Shown here: positions 32,674 through 40,797 of the stretch, piece after piece | How positions within the stretch are numbered: the first letter of the stretch is position 1 | How the letters are laid out: the number at the start of each line of letters is the position of its first letter | NCBI RefSeq assembly: GCF_003201875.1 | Contig: NZ_QJKD01000007.1 | Coordinates: forward strand, 134,992-198,991 | DNA length: 64,000 bases | Direction: 5' to 3' | DNA from: Hungatella effluvii | Lineage (GTDB): Bacteria; Bacillota; Clostridia; Lachnospirales; Lachnospiraceae | Notes under the pieces: model-generated | What the model was told of the DNA's origin: nothing | What the model saw: only the letters and a program-made list of their open reading frames with translations | Databases searched by the model: none | Program-made: the position numbers and the translations under genes

Positions 32674-34149
32674 ATGAAGTTTGCAGTTGCGGATGATGTT
32701 CTTTTGGCCAGAAAGGCTGTAGAAAAAATAATACTGGAATGGGACAGGGACAGCACCATCTGCTGCTCCTGTGACAATGGCAGTGAGGTTTTAAAGGTGC
32801 TGGAGGAGCAAAACGTGGATGTGCTGGTGGCGGATATCCGGATGCCAGGACTGAACGGAATCGTCTTATCCGAGGTGGTGCGCCAGCGTTTTCCGTCGGT
32901 GGATGTGGTTCTGGTGAGCGGATACGCCACGTTTGATTACGCCAGAGCCGCCCTTCATAACGGGGTACGGGATTATCTGCTGAAACCGCTGAGGAGAGAG
33001 GATCTGTTTCACACCCTGGATACTATAAAGAAGGCGCGCACAGAGGAAAAGCGGCAGGAGGATCTGCTCCGTGACGTACAGAAACGCGCAGGAAGTTTTC
33101 TCCTGCTCCGGTATTTATCGGGGGAGGAGCGTCCCGAGGACGTGCTGCCCGAGGAGATGACAGGACTGAAAAACGGGTGTTTCTTTGCGGCTCAGATCAT
33201 GGTGGACGGAATGGGATTTGAGGAACTGTCCATACGGCTGCGGGATCTGTCTTTTGGCCGGGACCTGATTTTCGAGGATATTCTGCATTCCGGAGCGGGA
33301 GTCATCGTCTCCTGCGGGGAAGAACGCGCCATGGCGGTGTTTGATAAGAAGCTCCGGGCATTAAATACGCTGGCGGAACAGGGAAAGAAGGATGGCCGTC
33401 AGGCGGCAGTCGGAGTCAGCCTGCTTCTCACGGGACCGGATTCCATAAGGGAGGCATATTCCCAGGCGAGAAGAGCCTGCTGTCTGCGGCTCCAGGACCC
33501 GGAACGGGGATTATATCTTTTCGATCATGACAGGGGGAAGGAACTGCTCTCCAAGGAAGACTTACATTTAATTCGAAACCATTTGAATGCCAGGCGGGTG
33601 AAGGAGGCAAAAGAGTTCTGCTTCAAGAAACTGGTACAGCAGGAGAAGACGACGGTCCTGCAGCTGGAGCAGGCATACCAGGCGCTGCTGGGCATCTGTT
33701 TTACCATGGATACGGAAACGATTTACCGGCCTCTCTGGGATTTTGAGGACATGGGCGGGCTTCTGGACTATATCTGCAGCATGGCGTGCTGCATCGAAGA
33801 GGCGGACCGGTCCATAAATGAAGGAGACATTATTGACGAAATCCAGGCATTCCTGGAAGAAAATTATTACTGTGAGATCTCTTTAAATGAGCTGGCGGCG
33901 ACGAAGTATTTCATGAATCCCAACTATCTGAGCCGTCTCTTCAAGGCGCGGACCGGAATGGGATTTTCCAAGTACCTGCTTGGCCTGCGTATGAAAAAGG
34001 CGGAAGAACTCCTGGAAAGCGGGGATATGAATATCAATGAGGTGGCGCTTATGGTGGGATACACCAGCCCTTCCTATTTCATTCAGAATTTTAAGAAATA
34101 TTTCGGCCGGACTCCGGGAACACAGAGAAACAGGCCTGAATCGCGCTAA
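32674..34149 (+). CDS. YesN-type AraC response regulator
   Basis: A 491-residue response regulator. The receiver domain (1-120) has Asp54 as phosphoacceptor (VADIRMPG) and Lys in LLKPLRR. A central linker is followed by an AraC helix-turn-helix domain (about 390-485) with CEISLNELAATKYFMNPNYL and NINEVALMVGYTSPSYF. AAGCGGGTGAAGTC precedes the ATG. Cognate regulator of the YesM kinase. The following binding-protein gene, 185 bases on, has its own promoter and is the likely target. Confidence 0.93.
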   Translation: MKFAVADDVLLARKAVEKIILEWDRDSTICCSCDNGSEVLKVLEEQNVDVLVADIRMPGLNGIVLSEVVRQRFPSVDVVLVSGYATFDYARAALHNGVRDYLLKPLRREDLFHTLDTIKKARTEEKRQEDLLRDVQKRAGSFLLLRYLSGEERPEDVLPEEMTGLKNGCFFAAQIMVDGMGFEELSIRLRDLSFGRDLIFEDILHSGAGVIVSCGEERAMAVFDKKLRALNTLAEQGKKDGRQAAVGVSLLLTGPDSIREAYSQARRACCLRLQDPERGLYLFDHDRGKELLSKEDLHLIRNHLNARRVKEAKEFCFKKLVQQEKTTVLQLEQAYQALLGICFTMDTETIYRPLWDFEDMGGLLDYICSMACCIEEADRSINEGDIIDEIQAFLEENYYCEISLNELAATKYFMNPNYLSRLFKARTGMGFSKYLLGLRMKKAEELLESGDMNINEVALMVGYTSPSYFIQNFKKYFGRTPGTQRNRPESR

Positions 34150-34269
34150 TGTAAAAATACAATAAAAGACGTGTAATATAAATGTAAAATTAATGCATAA
34201 TAACGGAAAAGTAACATAATTGATATCTGCTTATGTCAGTTTTGCAATATGATTGAAAAAAATAAACGC

Positions 34270-34313
34270 TATAATATGGGTATAAGATACAAGTGACTTA
34301 TACCCATATTTTT
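34270..34313 (+). promoter_or_regulatory. Promoter -10 with 11-bp inverted repeat at the start site
   Basis: TATAAT (34270-34275) is followed immediately by ATGGGTATAAG (34276-34286) and its perfect complement CTTATACCCAT (34297-34307), then ATTTTT. The palindrome lies over the probable transcription start. It could be an operator, a 5' stabilising hairpin or an early terminator. No good -35 is seen, consistent with activator dependence. Confidence 0.5.
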
Positions 34314-34334
34314 CGCATTGTAAGGAGGATATCT

Positions 34335-35654
34335 ATGAAAAAAGTATTGAGTGCAGCAATGGCGGCAGTAATGGTAGTGTCTATGGCCGGATGCGGCTCG
34401 TCCAACAAACCGGCAGAGACCACGGCGGCGTCGGCCGCATCCACGGAGAAGACGGAGGAGACGACGGCAGCCGAGACGAAGGAGGCCGCGCAGGCAGGAG
34501 AAGTGACAACCATTGAGTTCTTCCAGATGAAGGACGAGGGAACCGATTATTACACGGCGCTGATCAAGGAATTCGAGGCTCAGAACCCGGATATTAAGAT
34601 CGAGTACACCAACGTTCCGGATGCGGAGACCGTCCTGATGACGAGAATGGCTTCCGACCAGGTTCCGGACGTATTTACCCATTTCCCGCTGGATGCTTCC
34701 TTCCGGGAGCAGGTAAAGGCCGGATATATGATGGATTTAACCGGAGAAAAGATGCTTGATAATGTGGCGGATGATATTCTGGATATCAGCCTCATCGACA
34801 GCAAATCGTATTCGATCCCGGTATCCTTAAACATGCTGGGCGTTTACTACAACAAAGATTTATTTGATAAAGCCGATGCCACGATTCCGGCAACCATCGA
34901 AGACTTATACAAGGTCTGCGATACGTTAAAAGCAGCCGATATCACACCGTTTACATTCCCGGATAAGGATGTATGGACGGTTCGCCAGTTCTGTGACCGC
35001 GCCAGCGTAACCATGCTGGAAGATCCGGTAGGACTGTTTGAAGACATTGCAGCAGGAGGGACTACAGCTGCCGACTCCAAGGAACTCCGCCAGATGGGCG
35101 AGACCATTGTGAAGCTTCGCCAGTATGGCCAGGAAGATAACCTGGGAACCGGCCAGGAGCAGGCTATCGCAGATTTTGCAAACGGCAAGGCAGCCATGTT
35201 CTTCTCCGGAACCTTCGCATACCCGGAGATCGTAAAGAGCAACCCGGATCTTCAGTTTGCCATGTTCCGCTACCCATCCTTTAATGGCAGCAGCATTGAC
35301 CGTCTGGGCGTCAACATCGATACGGCATTCAGTATTTCCGCAACAACAAAGTATCCGGAAGCGGCAAAACGTTTCGTAGAGTACTGCACCAGCCCTGAAA
35401 ATGCACAGCAGTTCTCCGATTACGATGGAACTCCGTCGGCAATCAAGGGCGTCAACTTCAATAAGACCGAGTTTGAATCCATGTTTAAGGATTATGTCCA
35501 GACTGGTAAGACCATGAGCGTTCCGTCCAACAGCTGGCCGCCGTCATTTGGTGGAGAGTACGGCAATATCTGCCAGGAACTGATTGATACCAAGGATGTA
35601 GACCAGTGGCTTGACAACTTAAATCAGTTAATTATGGATACCTATAACAACTAA
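34335..35654 (+). CDS. ABC sugar-binding lipoprotein
   Basis: A 439-residue family-1 solute-binding protein. The signal peptide ends in the lipobox VSMAGC (Cys20), followed by an Ala/Thr/Glu tether. The body (IEFFQMKDEGTDYYTALIKEFEAQNPDIKIEY onset, split here by function) matches maltodextrin/multiple-sugar binders. AAGGAGG (34322-34328) supports the ATG at 34335 over the upstream ATG at 34293. The permeases lie beyond a 268-base structured gap. The substrate is probably an alpha-glucoside, given malL and GH65. Confidence 0.9.
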   Translation: MKKVLSAAMAAVMVVSMAGCGSSNKPAETTAASAASTEKTEETTAAETKEAAQAGEVTTIEFFQMKDEGTDYYTALIKEFEAQNPDIKIEYTNVPDAETVLMTRMASDQVPDVFTHFPLDASFREQVKAGYMMDLTGEKMLDNVADDILDISLIDSKSYSIPVSLNMLGVYYNKDLFDKADATIPATIEDLYKVCDTLKAADITPFTFPDKDVWTVRQFCDRASVTMLEDPVGLFEDIAAGGTTAADSKELRQMGETIVKLRQYGQEDNLGTGQEQAIADFANGKAAMFFSGTFAYPEIVKSNPDLQFAMFRYPSFNGSSIDRLGVNIDTAFSISATTKYPEAAKRFVEYCTSPENAQQFSDYDGTPSAIKGVNFNKTEFESMFKDYVQTGKTMSVPSNSWPPSFGGEYGNICQELIDTKDVDQWLDNLNQLIMDTYNN

Positions 35655-35661
35655 GGTTTTA

Positions 35662-35882
35662 CGAGAGGGTGAGATTCTTGCCAGGACGCATTTTGGCCGG
35701 GTGGCGCTAGTGCCGCCGGACCTAAATACGTAGTGTACAGTGCCTGATATCTGCGTCAGGTGTGCGTCCGCGAAGCGACGGCGTAGTGGACCCTACGACT
35801 AGCTTTGTGGGCGTGCTCCTGGCGTAGATAGCGGGTGCTGTGCATTACGCATTTAAGTCCGGCGGCGCTGGTTTCACCCTCT
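35662..35882 (+). repeat. Long structured intergenic element inside the ABC operon
   Basis: Bases 35712-35744 are complementary to 35834-35866 over 33 positions. The six mismatches are all transitions, compatible with G-U pairs. Outer arms AGAGGGTGA (35664-35672) and TCACCCTCT (35874-35882) close the structure, and the middle holds GC-rich hairpins. The gap separates the binding-protein gene from its permeases. Either strand may fold; co-transcription makes an mRNA role likely. No target-site duplication was found. Confidence 0.65.
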
Positions 35883-35922
35883 TTCTAATTAGAAGAGAAT
35901 CGTTCAGAAAGGGTGATGGACC

Positions 35923-36801
35923 GTGAAAAACAAACCAAAACGGCCGAAGGCGGGACGCGCCGCTTATATGGCATTTACACTGCCGGCAATTATTCTATAT
36001 ACGGTCTTTTTCGTATTTTCCGTAATCTACGGAATCTACTACAGTTTTACGAACTGGAACGGATATGCAAAGGAGTATAAATTTGTCGGTCTTAACAACT
36101 ATGCAAGGTTATTTTCAGACCGTGTCTTCAAACGTGCGCTGGTCTTCACCGTAGAATACAGTGCAATTCTTGTGGTGGGAGTCATCACCATCGCGCTGAT
36201 TCTGGCGGTTATCCTGTGTTCGAAGATTAAACAGCAGACTTTTTTCCGGGCCGCTTTCTTTTTCCCGGCAACGCTGAGCCTCGTTACCATAGGCCTTGTT
36301 TTCAATGAAATCTATTACCGGGTGATCCCGCTGATCGGAAAGAGTTTAAATATTGATTTTCTAAGTAAAAATATTTTATCCAGTTCATCTACCGCCATGT
36401 GGGGCATCCTGATCGTCCATATCTGGAGGAGTGTGTCGATCCCCATGGTGCTGCTGATCGCCGGAATGCAGAATATCTCCGGAGACTTATACGAAGCGGC
36501 CGCCATCGATGGGGCCAATGGAGTGCAGCGTTTCTTTCGCATCACGCTTCCGCTTCTGATGCCGGTCTTAAGCGTCTGTATCATCCTGGTGACAAAAGAA
36601 GGACTGACGGTCTTCGACTATATTACGGTCATGACCAGCGGCGGACCTGCGGGCTCTACCCAGTCCATTGCGTTCTTAATCTATGAAAATGCCTTTATGA
36701 ACCAGAAATTCAGCTATGCGATTACCCAGTCTGTCGTAATTTTTGTGCTGGTGTGTGCCGTGTCGTATTTCCAGTTCAGGACGACGAGGAAGGAGGACTG
36801 A
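35923..36801 (+). CDS. ABC sugar permease, MalF/UgpA type
   Basis: A 292-residue permease with six helices and the EAA loop EAAAIDGANGVQRFFRITLP. It starts at GTG (35923) with AAAGGGTGATGG upstream. The next permease starts two bases after its stop. Forms the membrane channel with the 36804 gene; the ATPase must come from elsewhere. Confidence 0.92.
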   Translation: MKNKPKRPKAGRAAYMAFTLPAIILYTVFFVFSVIYGIYYSFTNWNGYAKEYKFVGLNNYARLFSDRVFKRALVFTVEYSAILVVGVITIALILAVILCSKIKQQTFFRAAFFFPATLSLVTIGLVFNEIYYRVIPLIGKSLNIDFLSKNILSSSSTAMWGILIVHIWRSVSIPMVLLIAGMQNISGDLYEAAAIDGANGVQRFFRITLPLLMPVLSVCIILVTKEGLTVFDYITVMTSGGPAGSTQSIAFLIYENAFMNQKFSYAITQSVVIFVLVCAVSYFQFRTTRKED

Positions 36802-36803
36802 CC

Positions 36804-37652
36804 ATGAATGGAAAAAAGGAAAAGCAGCTGCGGCCCTCCAGTATCCTCAAATATCTGTTTTTGATCTCGGGTTGTCTGGTGATTGCCGCGCCCTTGTATG
36901 TGACAATTATTACTGCATTTAAGACGAGAGAGGAATCGACGGTCAATTTTTTCTCCTTTCCCAGCCAGTTTTATCTGGGGAATTTTCGGGAAATTATTGA
37001 AAAACAGAACTATTTCCGCTATTTAGGAAATACCGTTATTATTACGGTCTGTTCCCTGCTCCTGATGGCGCTTGTCATTCCCTCGCTGTCTTACGCGCTG
37101 TCCCGGAACTTGAGACGGTCCAAATTCTACCGTTTCTCTTACATCTATCTGGTCATCGGTCTCTTCGTGCCCTTCCAGGTAGTTATGATTCCGTTAGTGA
37201 AGATTGCAAGCTCCCTTCACATGTCCAATATCTGGGGGCTGATTGTTTTAAATCTGGTGTTTGCACTGCGTGACGGCGTGTTCCTTTTCGTGGCGTACAT
37301 GGACAGTGTGCCCCGGGAACTGGAGGAGAGTGCATTTATCGACGGGGCCGGAGTGGTCCAGACGTATATCCAGATCGTATTCCCTCTGGTAAAACCCATG
37401 ACCGCCACGATCATGATTCTGAACGGGCTATCCGTATGGAACGACTTCATGCTTCCGCTGCTCCTGTTAAACAAATCCAAGAACAGCTGGACGCTGCAGC
37501 TGTTCCAGTATAATTTTAAGACGACGTATTCCTTTGACTATAATCTGGCCTTCGCGTCATTTCTGCTGTCCATGCTGCCGGTGATGGTGGTCTATGTCTT
37601 TGCTCAGAAATACATCATCCAGGGTCTGACCACAGGCGCGGTCAAAGGTTAG
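36804..37652 (+). CDS. ABC sugar permease, MalG/UgpE type
   Basis: A 282-residue permease with six helices and the EAA-like loop ELEESAFIDGAGVVQTYIQI; C-terminus KYIIQGLTTGAVKG. AGGAGG precedes the ATG at 36804; an upstream in-frame ATG at 36753 lies inside the previous gene and is rejected. Coupled to the first permease. Confidence 0.92.
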   Translation: MNGKKEKQLRPSSILKYLFLISGCLVIAAPLYVTIITAFKTREESTVNFFSFPSQFYLGNFREIIEKQNYFRYLGNTVIITVCSLLLMALVIPSLSYALSRNLRRSKFYRFSYIYLVIGLFVPFQVVMIPLVKIASSLHMSNIWGLIVLNLVFALRDGVFLFVAYMDSVPRELEESAFIDGAGVVQTYIQIVFPLVKPMTATIMILNGLSVWNDFMLPLLLLNKSKNSWTLQLFQYNFKTTYSFDYNLAFASFLLSMLPVMVVYVFAQKYIIQGLTTGAVKG

Positions 37653-37670
37653 GTGCGAAAGGAGACTAAT

Positions 37671-38501
37671 ATGGAAATTAAATATCTGGGCACGGCTGCC
37701 GCAGAAGGATGGCCGGCCGTGTTCTGTACCTGTGAGGCGTGTAAGAGGGCGAGGGAGCTGGGGGGAAAGAATATCAGGACCCGCTCCCAGGCCATTGTGG
37801 ATAATACGGTTCTCATCGATCTTCCACCCGATACGTATCTCCATGTCCTGCGGGAGGGAATAACGATTGACGCGGTCAAATCGGTGTTTATTACTCATTC
37901 TCATCAGGATCATTTTTATCCCATGGAGCTGCTGATGCGCGGCGAGCCATATGCGCACCAGCCCGGAGCGCCGGTTCTGACGGTCTATGGAAATGATAAG
38001 GTGGAAGCGGCATACCGAATGGCCATGGAGATGAACGACAGCCCTACGCTTCACACTCAGCTGGATTTTAAGCGGGTAAGGCCCCTCGAACCGGTAACGC
38101 TGCCTTCCGGATACGTGGTGACGCCGCTGGCGGCCAACCATGCGAAGGACGAAAACTGCCTCGTATACCTGTTGGAAAAGGACGGAAAACGTCTTTTCTA
38201 TGGTCACGATTCGGGAAGCTACCCGGAAGAGACATGGGATTATTTAAGAGGGAAAATGATCAGCCTTGTCAGCTTCGACTGTACCAATGTGGAGGCGCCC
38301 GACGGAAATTATCACATGGGGCTGCCTGACAACCGGAATGCAAAAGCGCGCATGATTCGTGAGGGATGCGCCGGAGAGAACACGGTGTTTGTGATCAATC
38401 ATTTCTCTCACAATGGTAAGCTGATGCACGAAGAGATCGTGGACTGTGTCCGCGAGGACGGATTCGTGGTGGCATATGATGGTATGACGGTGGGATTCTG
38501 A
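37671..38501 (+). CDS. PhnP-like MBL-fold phosphodiesterase
   Basis: A 276-residue cytosolic metallo-beta-lactamase-fold hydrolase. His76-x-His78-x-Asp80-His81 (HSHQDH) is the dimetal site, with further ligands in ANHAKDEN, YGHDSG and NHFSHNG. Cys19-x-Cys21-x2-Cys24 near the N-terminus matches the structural zinc site of PhnP, a cyclic phosphodiesterase. GAAAGGAG precedes the ATG. It lies 18 bases after the permease and two bases before an organophosphate-type MFS gene, suggesting it handles a phosphorylated or cyclic-phosphate sugar. The true substrate is unknown. Confidence 0.7.
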   Translation: MEIKYLGTAAAEGWPAVFCTCEACKRARELGGKNIRTRSQAIVDNTVLIDLPPDTYLHVLREGITIDAVKSVFITHSHQDHFYPMELLMRGEPYAHQPGAPVLTVYGNDKVEAAYRMAMEMNDSPTLHTQLDFKRVRPLEPVTLPSGYVVTPLAANHAKDENCLVYLLEKDGKRLFYGHDSGSYPEETWDYLRGKMISLVSFDCTNVEAPDGNYHMGLPDNRNAKARMIREGCAGENTVFVINHFSHNGKLMHEEIVDCVREDGFVVAYDGMTVGF

Positions 38502-38503
38502 TC

Positions 38504-39778
38504 ATGGAAATGGGGGAACGTCTAAGGAGAAAGCAGAAGGAAGTGTTTCTGCTCTGCTGGACCGGTTATTTCCTGACGTATTTCGGGCGGCTGAATCTAT
38601 CCGTGGCCATGAACGCCATGGCGTTGGAATTTGCCAGCGGCGCCGCAGTGATCGGCCTGACCGGGAGCGTATTTTTCTGGGTTTATGCGGTGGGAAAGCT
38701 GGTCAACGGTTATGCGGGGGATTATCTGGACAACAGGCATCAGGTGTTTTTCGGGTTGATGGTGTCGGGAGCTGCGAATGTGGCTATCGGATTCGTCCAT
38801 AACATATGGATCATCATCCTTTTATGGGCGGTGAACGGATTTGCGCAGAGCGCCATCTGGTGCAATATGATCAGTCTGATTGCCCATTGGTTTTACGAGG
38901 AACAGCACGCGGGAGCCGCGGTGTGGCTGTCCACCTCCATGGTGGGAGGAACGCTGGCTGGCTGGGGGATCTGCGGCCTTATTATCCGGGCGGCATCCTG
39001 GCAGTGGGTATTTTTAATACCTGGCTTCGCCCTGATTCTGTTTGCGCTGCTGTGGAAGACGTATGTGAAAAATACAGCGGTGGAAGCCGGATTTACGGAT
39101 TTTCAGAGCGTTCGGGTGATGAAACCGTCCGCGGCATTTCTGGAACATACGGACTCCTCTTCGGGTATCGGAAACCGGCTTGGAAAGTTTATTCTGGCTT
39201 CCGGCCTGATCTGGATTATACTTGCCTGCCTGGCGCAGGGGGTGATCAAGGACGGAATCGGGCTGTGGGGACCGACCATGATACAGGATATCTATGGCGT
39301 GGACGCCGGTACGGCCTCATTCCTGCTGTTGTTTATACCGGTGATGAATTTTATGGGCATCACCCTGGTGGGAATGATTCAGAGAAAACGGCTTCTGAAG
39401 GAAGAAACGCTGGTGGTGATTATGATGGTCCTATCGGTATTTATCCTGGCCGGGCTTCGTGTCTTTATGGGAAAATCGCTGGCTGCCGGGGTACTTTTAT
39501 TAGGCGGCGTCAGCGCCGTGATGTACGGTGTAAATACGATTTTGCTGGGAGTATTTCCGCTTCGCTTCGCAAGGGCCAACCGGGCCAGCTTCGTATCGGG
39601 GCTGCTGGATTTCTGCTCCTATGTGGCCGCCGGTCTGTCCTCCGTGTTTTCCGGGCTGGTTATCCAGCTGGGACTGGGGTGGAACAGCGTGTTTCTGGTG
39701 TGGCTGGCGCTTACGGTGATGGGGATCGGGGCGTTGGGGGTGTTTGGGTGGAAGTATAAGGCGCAGACCGGAAGATAG
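38504..39778 (+). CDS. MFS transporter of the organophosphate:phosphate (OPA/GlpT) type
   Basis: A 424-residue carrier with about 12 helices. FFWVYAVGKLVNGYAGDYLDNRH is close to the OPA loop (YAxGKxxxGxxxDRxxxR), as is GRLNLSVAMNAM in helix 1. OPA carriers exchange sugar phosphates or glycerol-3-phosphate for phosphate. The start is two bases after the PhnP-like gene, so the pair is translationally linked. A bidirectional terminator follows. The substrate may be a sugar phosphate; other MFS roles cannot be excluded. Confidence 0.75.
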   Translation: MEMGERLRRKQKEVFLLCWTGYFLTYFGRLNLSVAMNAMALEFASGAAVIGLTGSVFFWVYAVGKLVNGYAGDYLDNRHQVFFGLMVSGAANVAIGFVHNIWIIILLWAVNGFAQSAIWCNMISLIAHWFYEEQHAGAAVWLSTSMVGGTLAGWGICGLIIRAASWQWVFLIPGFALILFALLWKTYVKNTAVEAGFTDFQSVRVMKPSAAFLEHTDSSSGIGNRLGKFILASGLIWIILACLAQGVIKDGIGLWGPTMIQDIYGVDAGTASFLLLFIPVMNFMGITLVGMIQRKRLLKEETLVVIMMVLSVFILAGLRVFMGKSLAAGVLLLGGVSAVMYGVNTILLGVFPLRFARANRASFVSGLLDFCSYVAAGLSSVFSGLVIQLGLGWNSVFLVWLALTVMGIGALGVFGWKYKAQTGR

Positions 39779-39793
39779 AATGGAAACGGAATA

Positions 39794-39850
39794 AGAGGGA
39801 AATAAAAAGTCTGACTCATTCAGTTTATGACTTTTTATTCCCCTCTTTTA
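39794..39850. terminator. Bidirectional terminator between convergent operons
   Basis: AGAGGGAAATAAAAAGTC (39794-39811) pairs with GACTTTTTATTCCCCTCT (39829-39846), with one mismatch and TTTT or AAAA runs on both sides. It serves the MFS gene on the plus strand and the PyrD-like gene on the minus strand. Confidence 0.85.
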
Positions 39851-39858
39851 CTGTACGA

Positions 39859-40782
39859 TTATTCGATTCTGGCTGTACCACGAATCTCTTCGAAGGACGA
39901 GATTCCCATTTGTCCGGCCAGCACTTCTAAATCCTTCAACAGGCGGTGCATAAAGTCTGGCCTGGAAAGATTGGCAGATCCAACCTGTACTGCATAGGCC
40001 CCTGCCATGATGTATTCGATCACATCCTCTGCACATGAAATACCGCCGATTCCGATAATGGGAATGTCTACGGCGGCAGCCGCTTTGCGGCACATCAGGA
40101 TTCCCACCGGTTTAAAGGCCGGGCCGGAGAATCCGCCGGAGCCGCCTCCGCCGCAGCGATATGTTCCGGTCTGGATATCAATACAGGAACCGTTTAGGCT
40201 GCTGTAGCTGGTTATGGCATCGGCGCCTCCCTCCTGACAGGCCACCGATATTTCCTCTACGGGAATGTCTCCGCCTGGAACCTTGGCGATCAGCCATTTG
40301 CGCGGGGCTGCCGCACGGACACGGGCTACAAGATCTTTTAATTCATCCGGATTCTTCCAGTAGGGAGTTCCGGGTCCGTAGGGGCAGTTCAAATTGATTT
40401 CAATGCCCATAATCCGGTCCATCTGTTCGATAGAGGCGGCCAGTTCTTCCATCTGATATTTATCGACGGCTTTCATGTCAATAATAAGCGGTGTGGTCTC
40501 GCAGGGAAGATGCGGCAGTATCTCTTTTTCAAATTCAAAAATGCTCATGTTGTTTTTAGAGAGAGCACTGATAAATCCATTATTGGTCTTACATATTTTT
40601 TTTGCCATGGTTGGTGATCCGCTGTCTATGAACATGGAGTTTGGCATCATGGCACCCAGTTCATTCAAATCAAGGTACCTTGCATGTTCGATTAAATTTC
40701 CCAGCGTAGCCGCAGCGGGCATAAGTGGATTTTTTAAGCGGATATCTCCTATGGAAGACGGGATTGTTACGTTTAAGTTCAT
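39859..40782 (-). CDS. Dihydroorotate-dehydrogenase-like FMN oxidoreductase (PyrD/PreA family)
   Basis: A 307-residue cytosolic TIM-barrel flavoprotein. The FMN/substrate loops are LKNPLMPAAATLGN, EINLNCPYGPGTP (catalytic-region Cys), IPIIGIGGISCAEDVIEYIMAGA and VQVGSA. A glycine-rich loop (CGGGGSGGFSGPAF) replaces the usual segment before the barrel end. It follows the FMN_bind-PyrK fusion gene by 15 bases in one operon, so it likely pairs with it as PyrD pairs with PyrK. No pyr genes are near, so a role outside pyrimidine synthesis is likely. The substrate is unknown. Confidence 0.8.
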   Translation of the reverse strand: MNLNVTIPSSIGDIRLKNPLMPAAATLGNLIEHARYLDLNELGAMMPNSMFIDSGSPTMAKKICKTNNGFISALSKNNMSIFEFEKEILPHLPCETTPLIIDMKAVDKYQMEELAASIEQMDRIMGIEINLNCPYGPGTPYWKNPDELKDLVARVRAAAPRKWLIAKVPGGDIPVEEISVACQEGGADAITSYSSLNGSCIDIQTGTYRCGGGGSGGFSGPAFKPVGILMCRKAAAAVDIPIIGIGGISCAEDVIEYIMAGAYAVQVGSANLSRPDFMHRLLKDLEVLAGQMGISSFEEIRGTARIE

Positions 40783-40797
40783 AGTCTGTGGTCCCTC

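Noticed and set aside
38806..39759. 317-codon plus-strand frame overlapping the MFS gene
   Set aside because: An alternative frame of the carrier gene; the GlpT-like frame has membrane helices and a proper start, whereas this one is rich in Gly, Arg and Trp with no fold signal.
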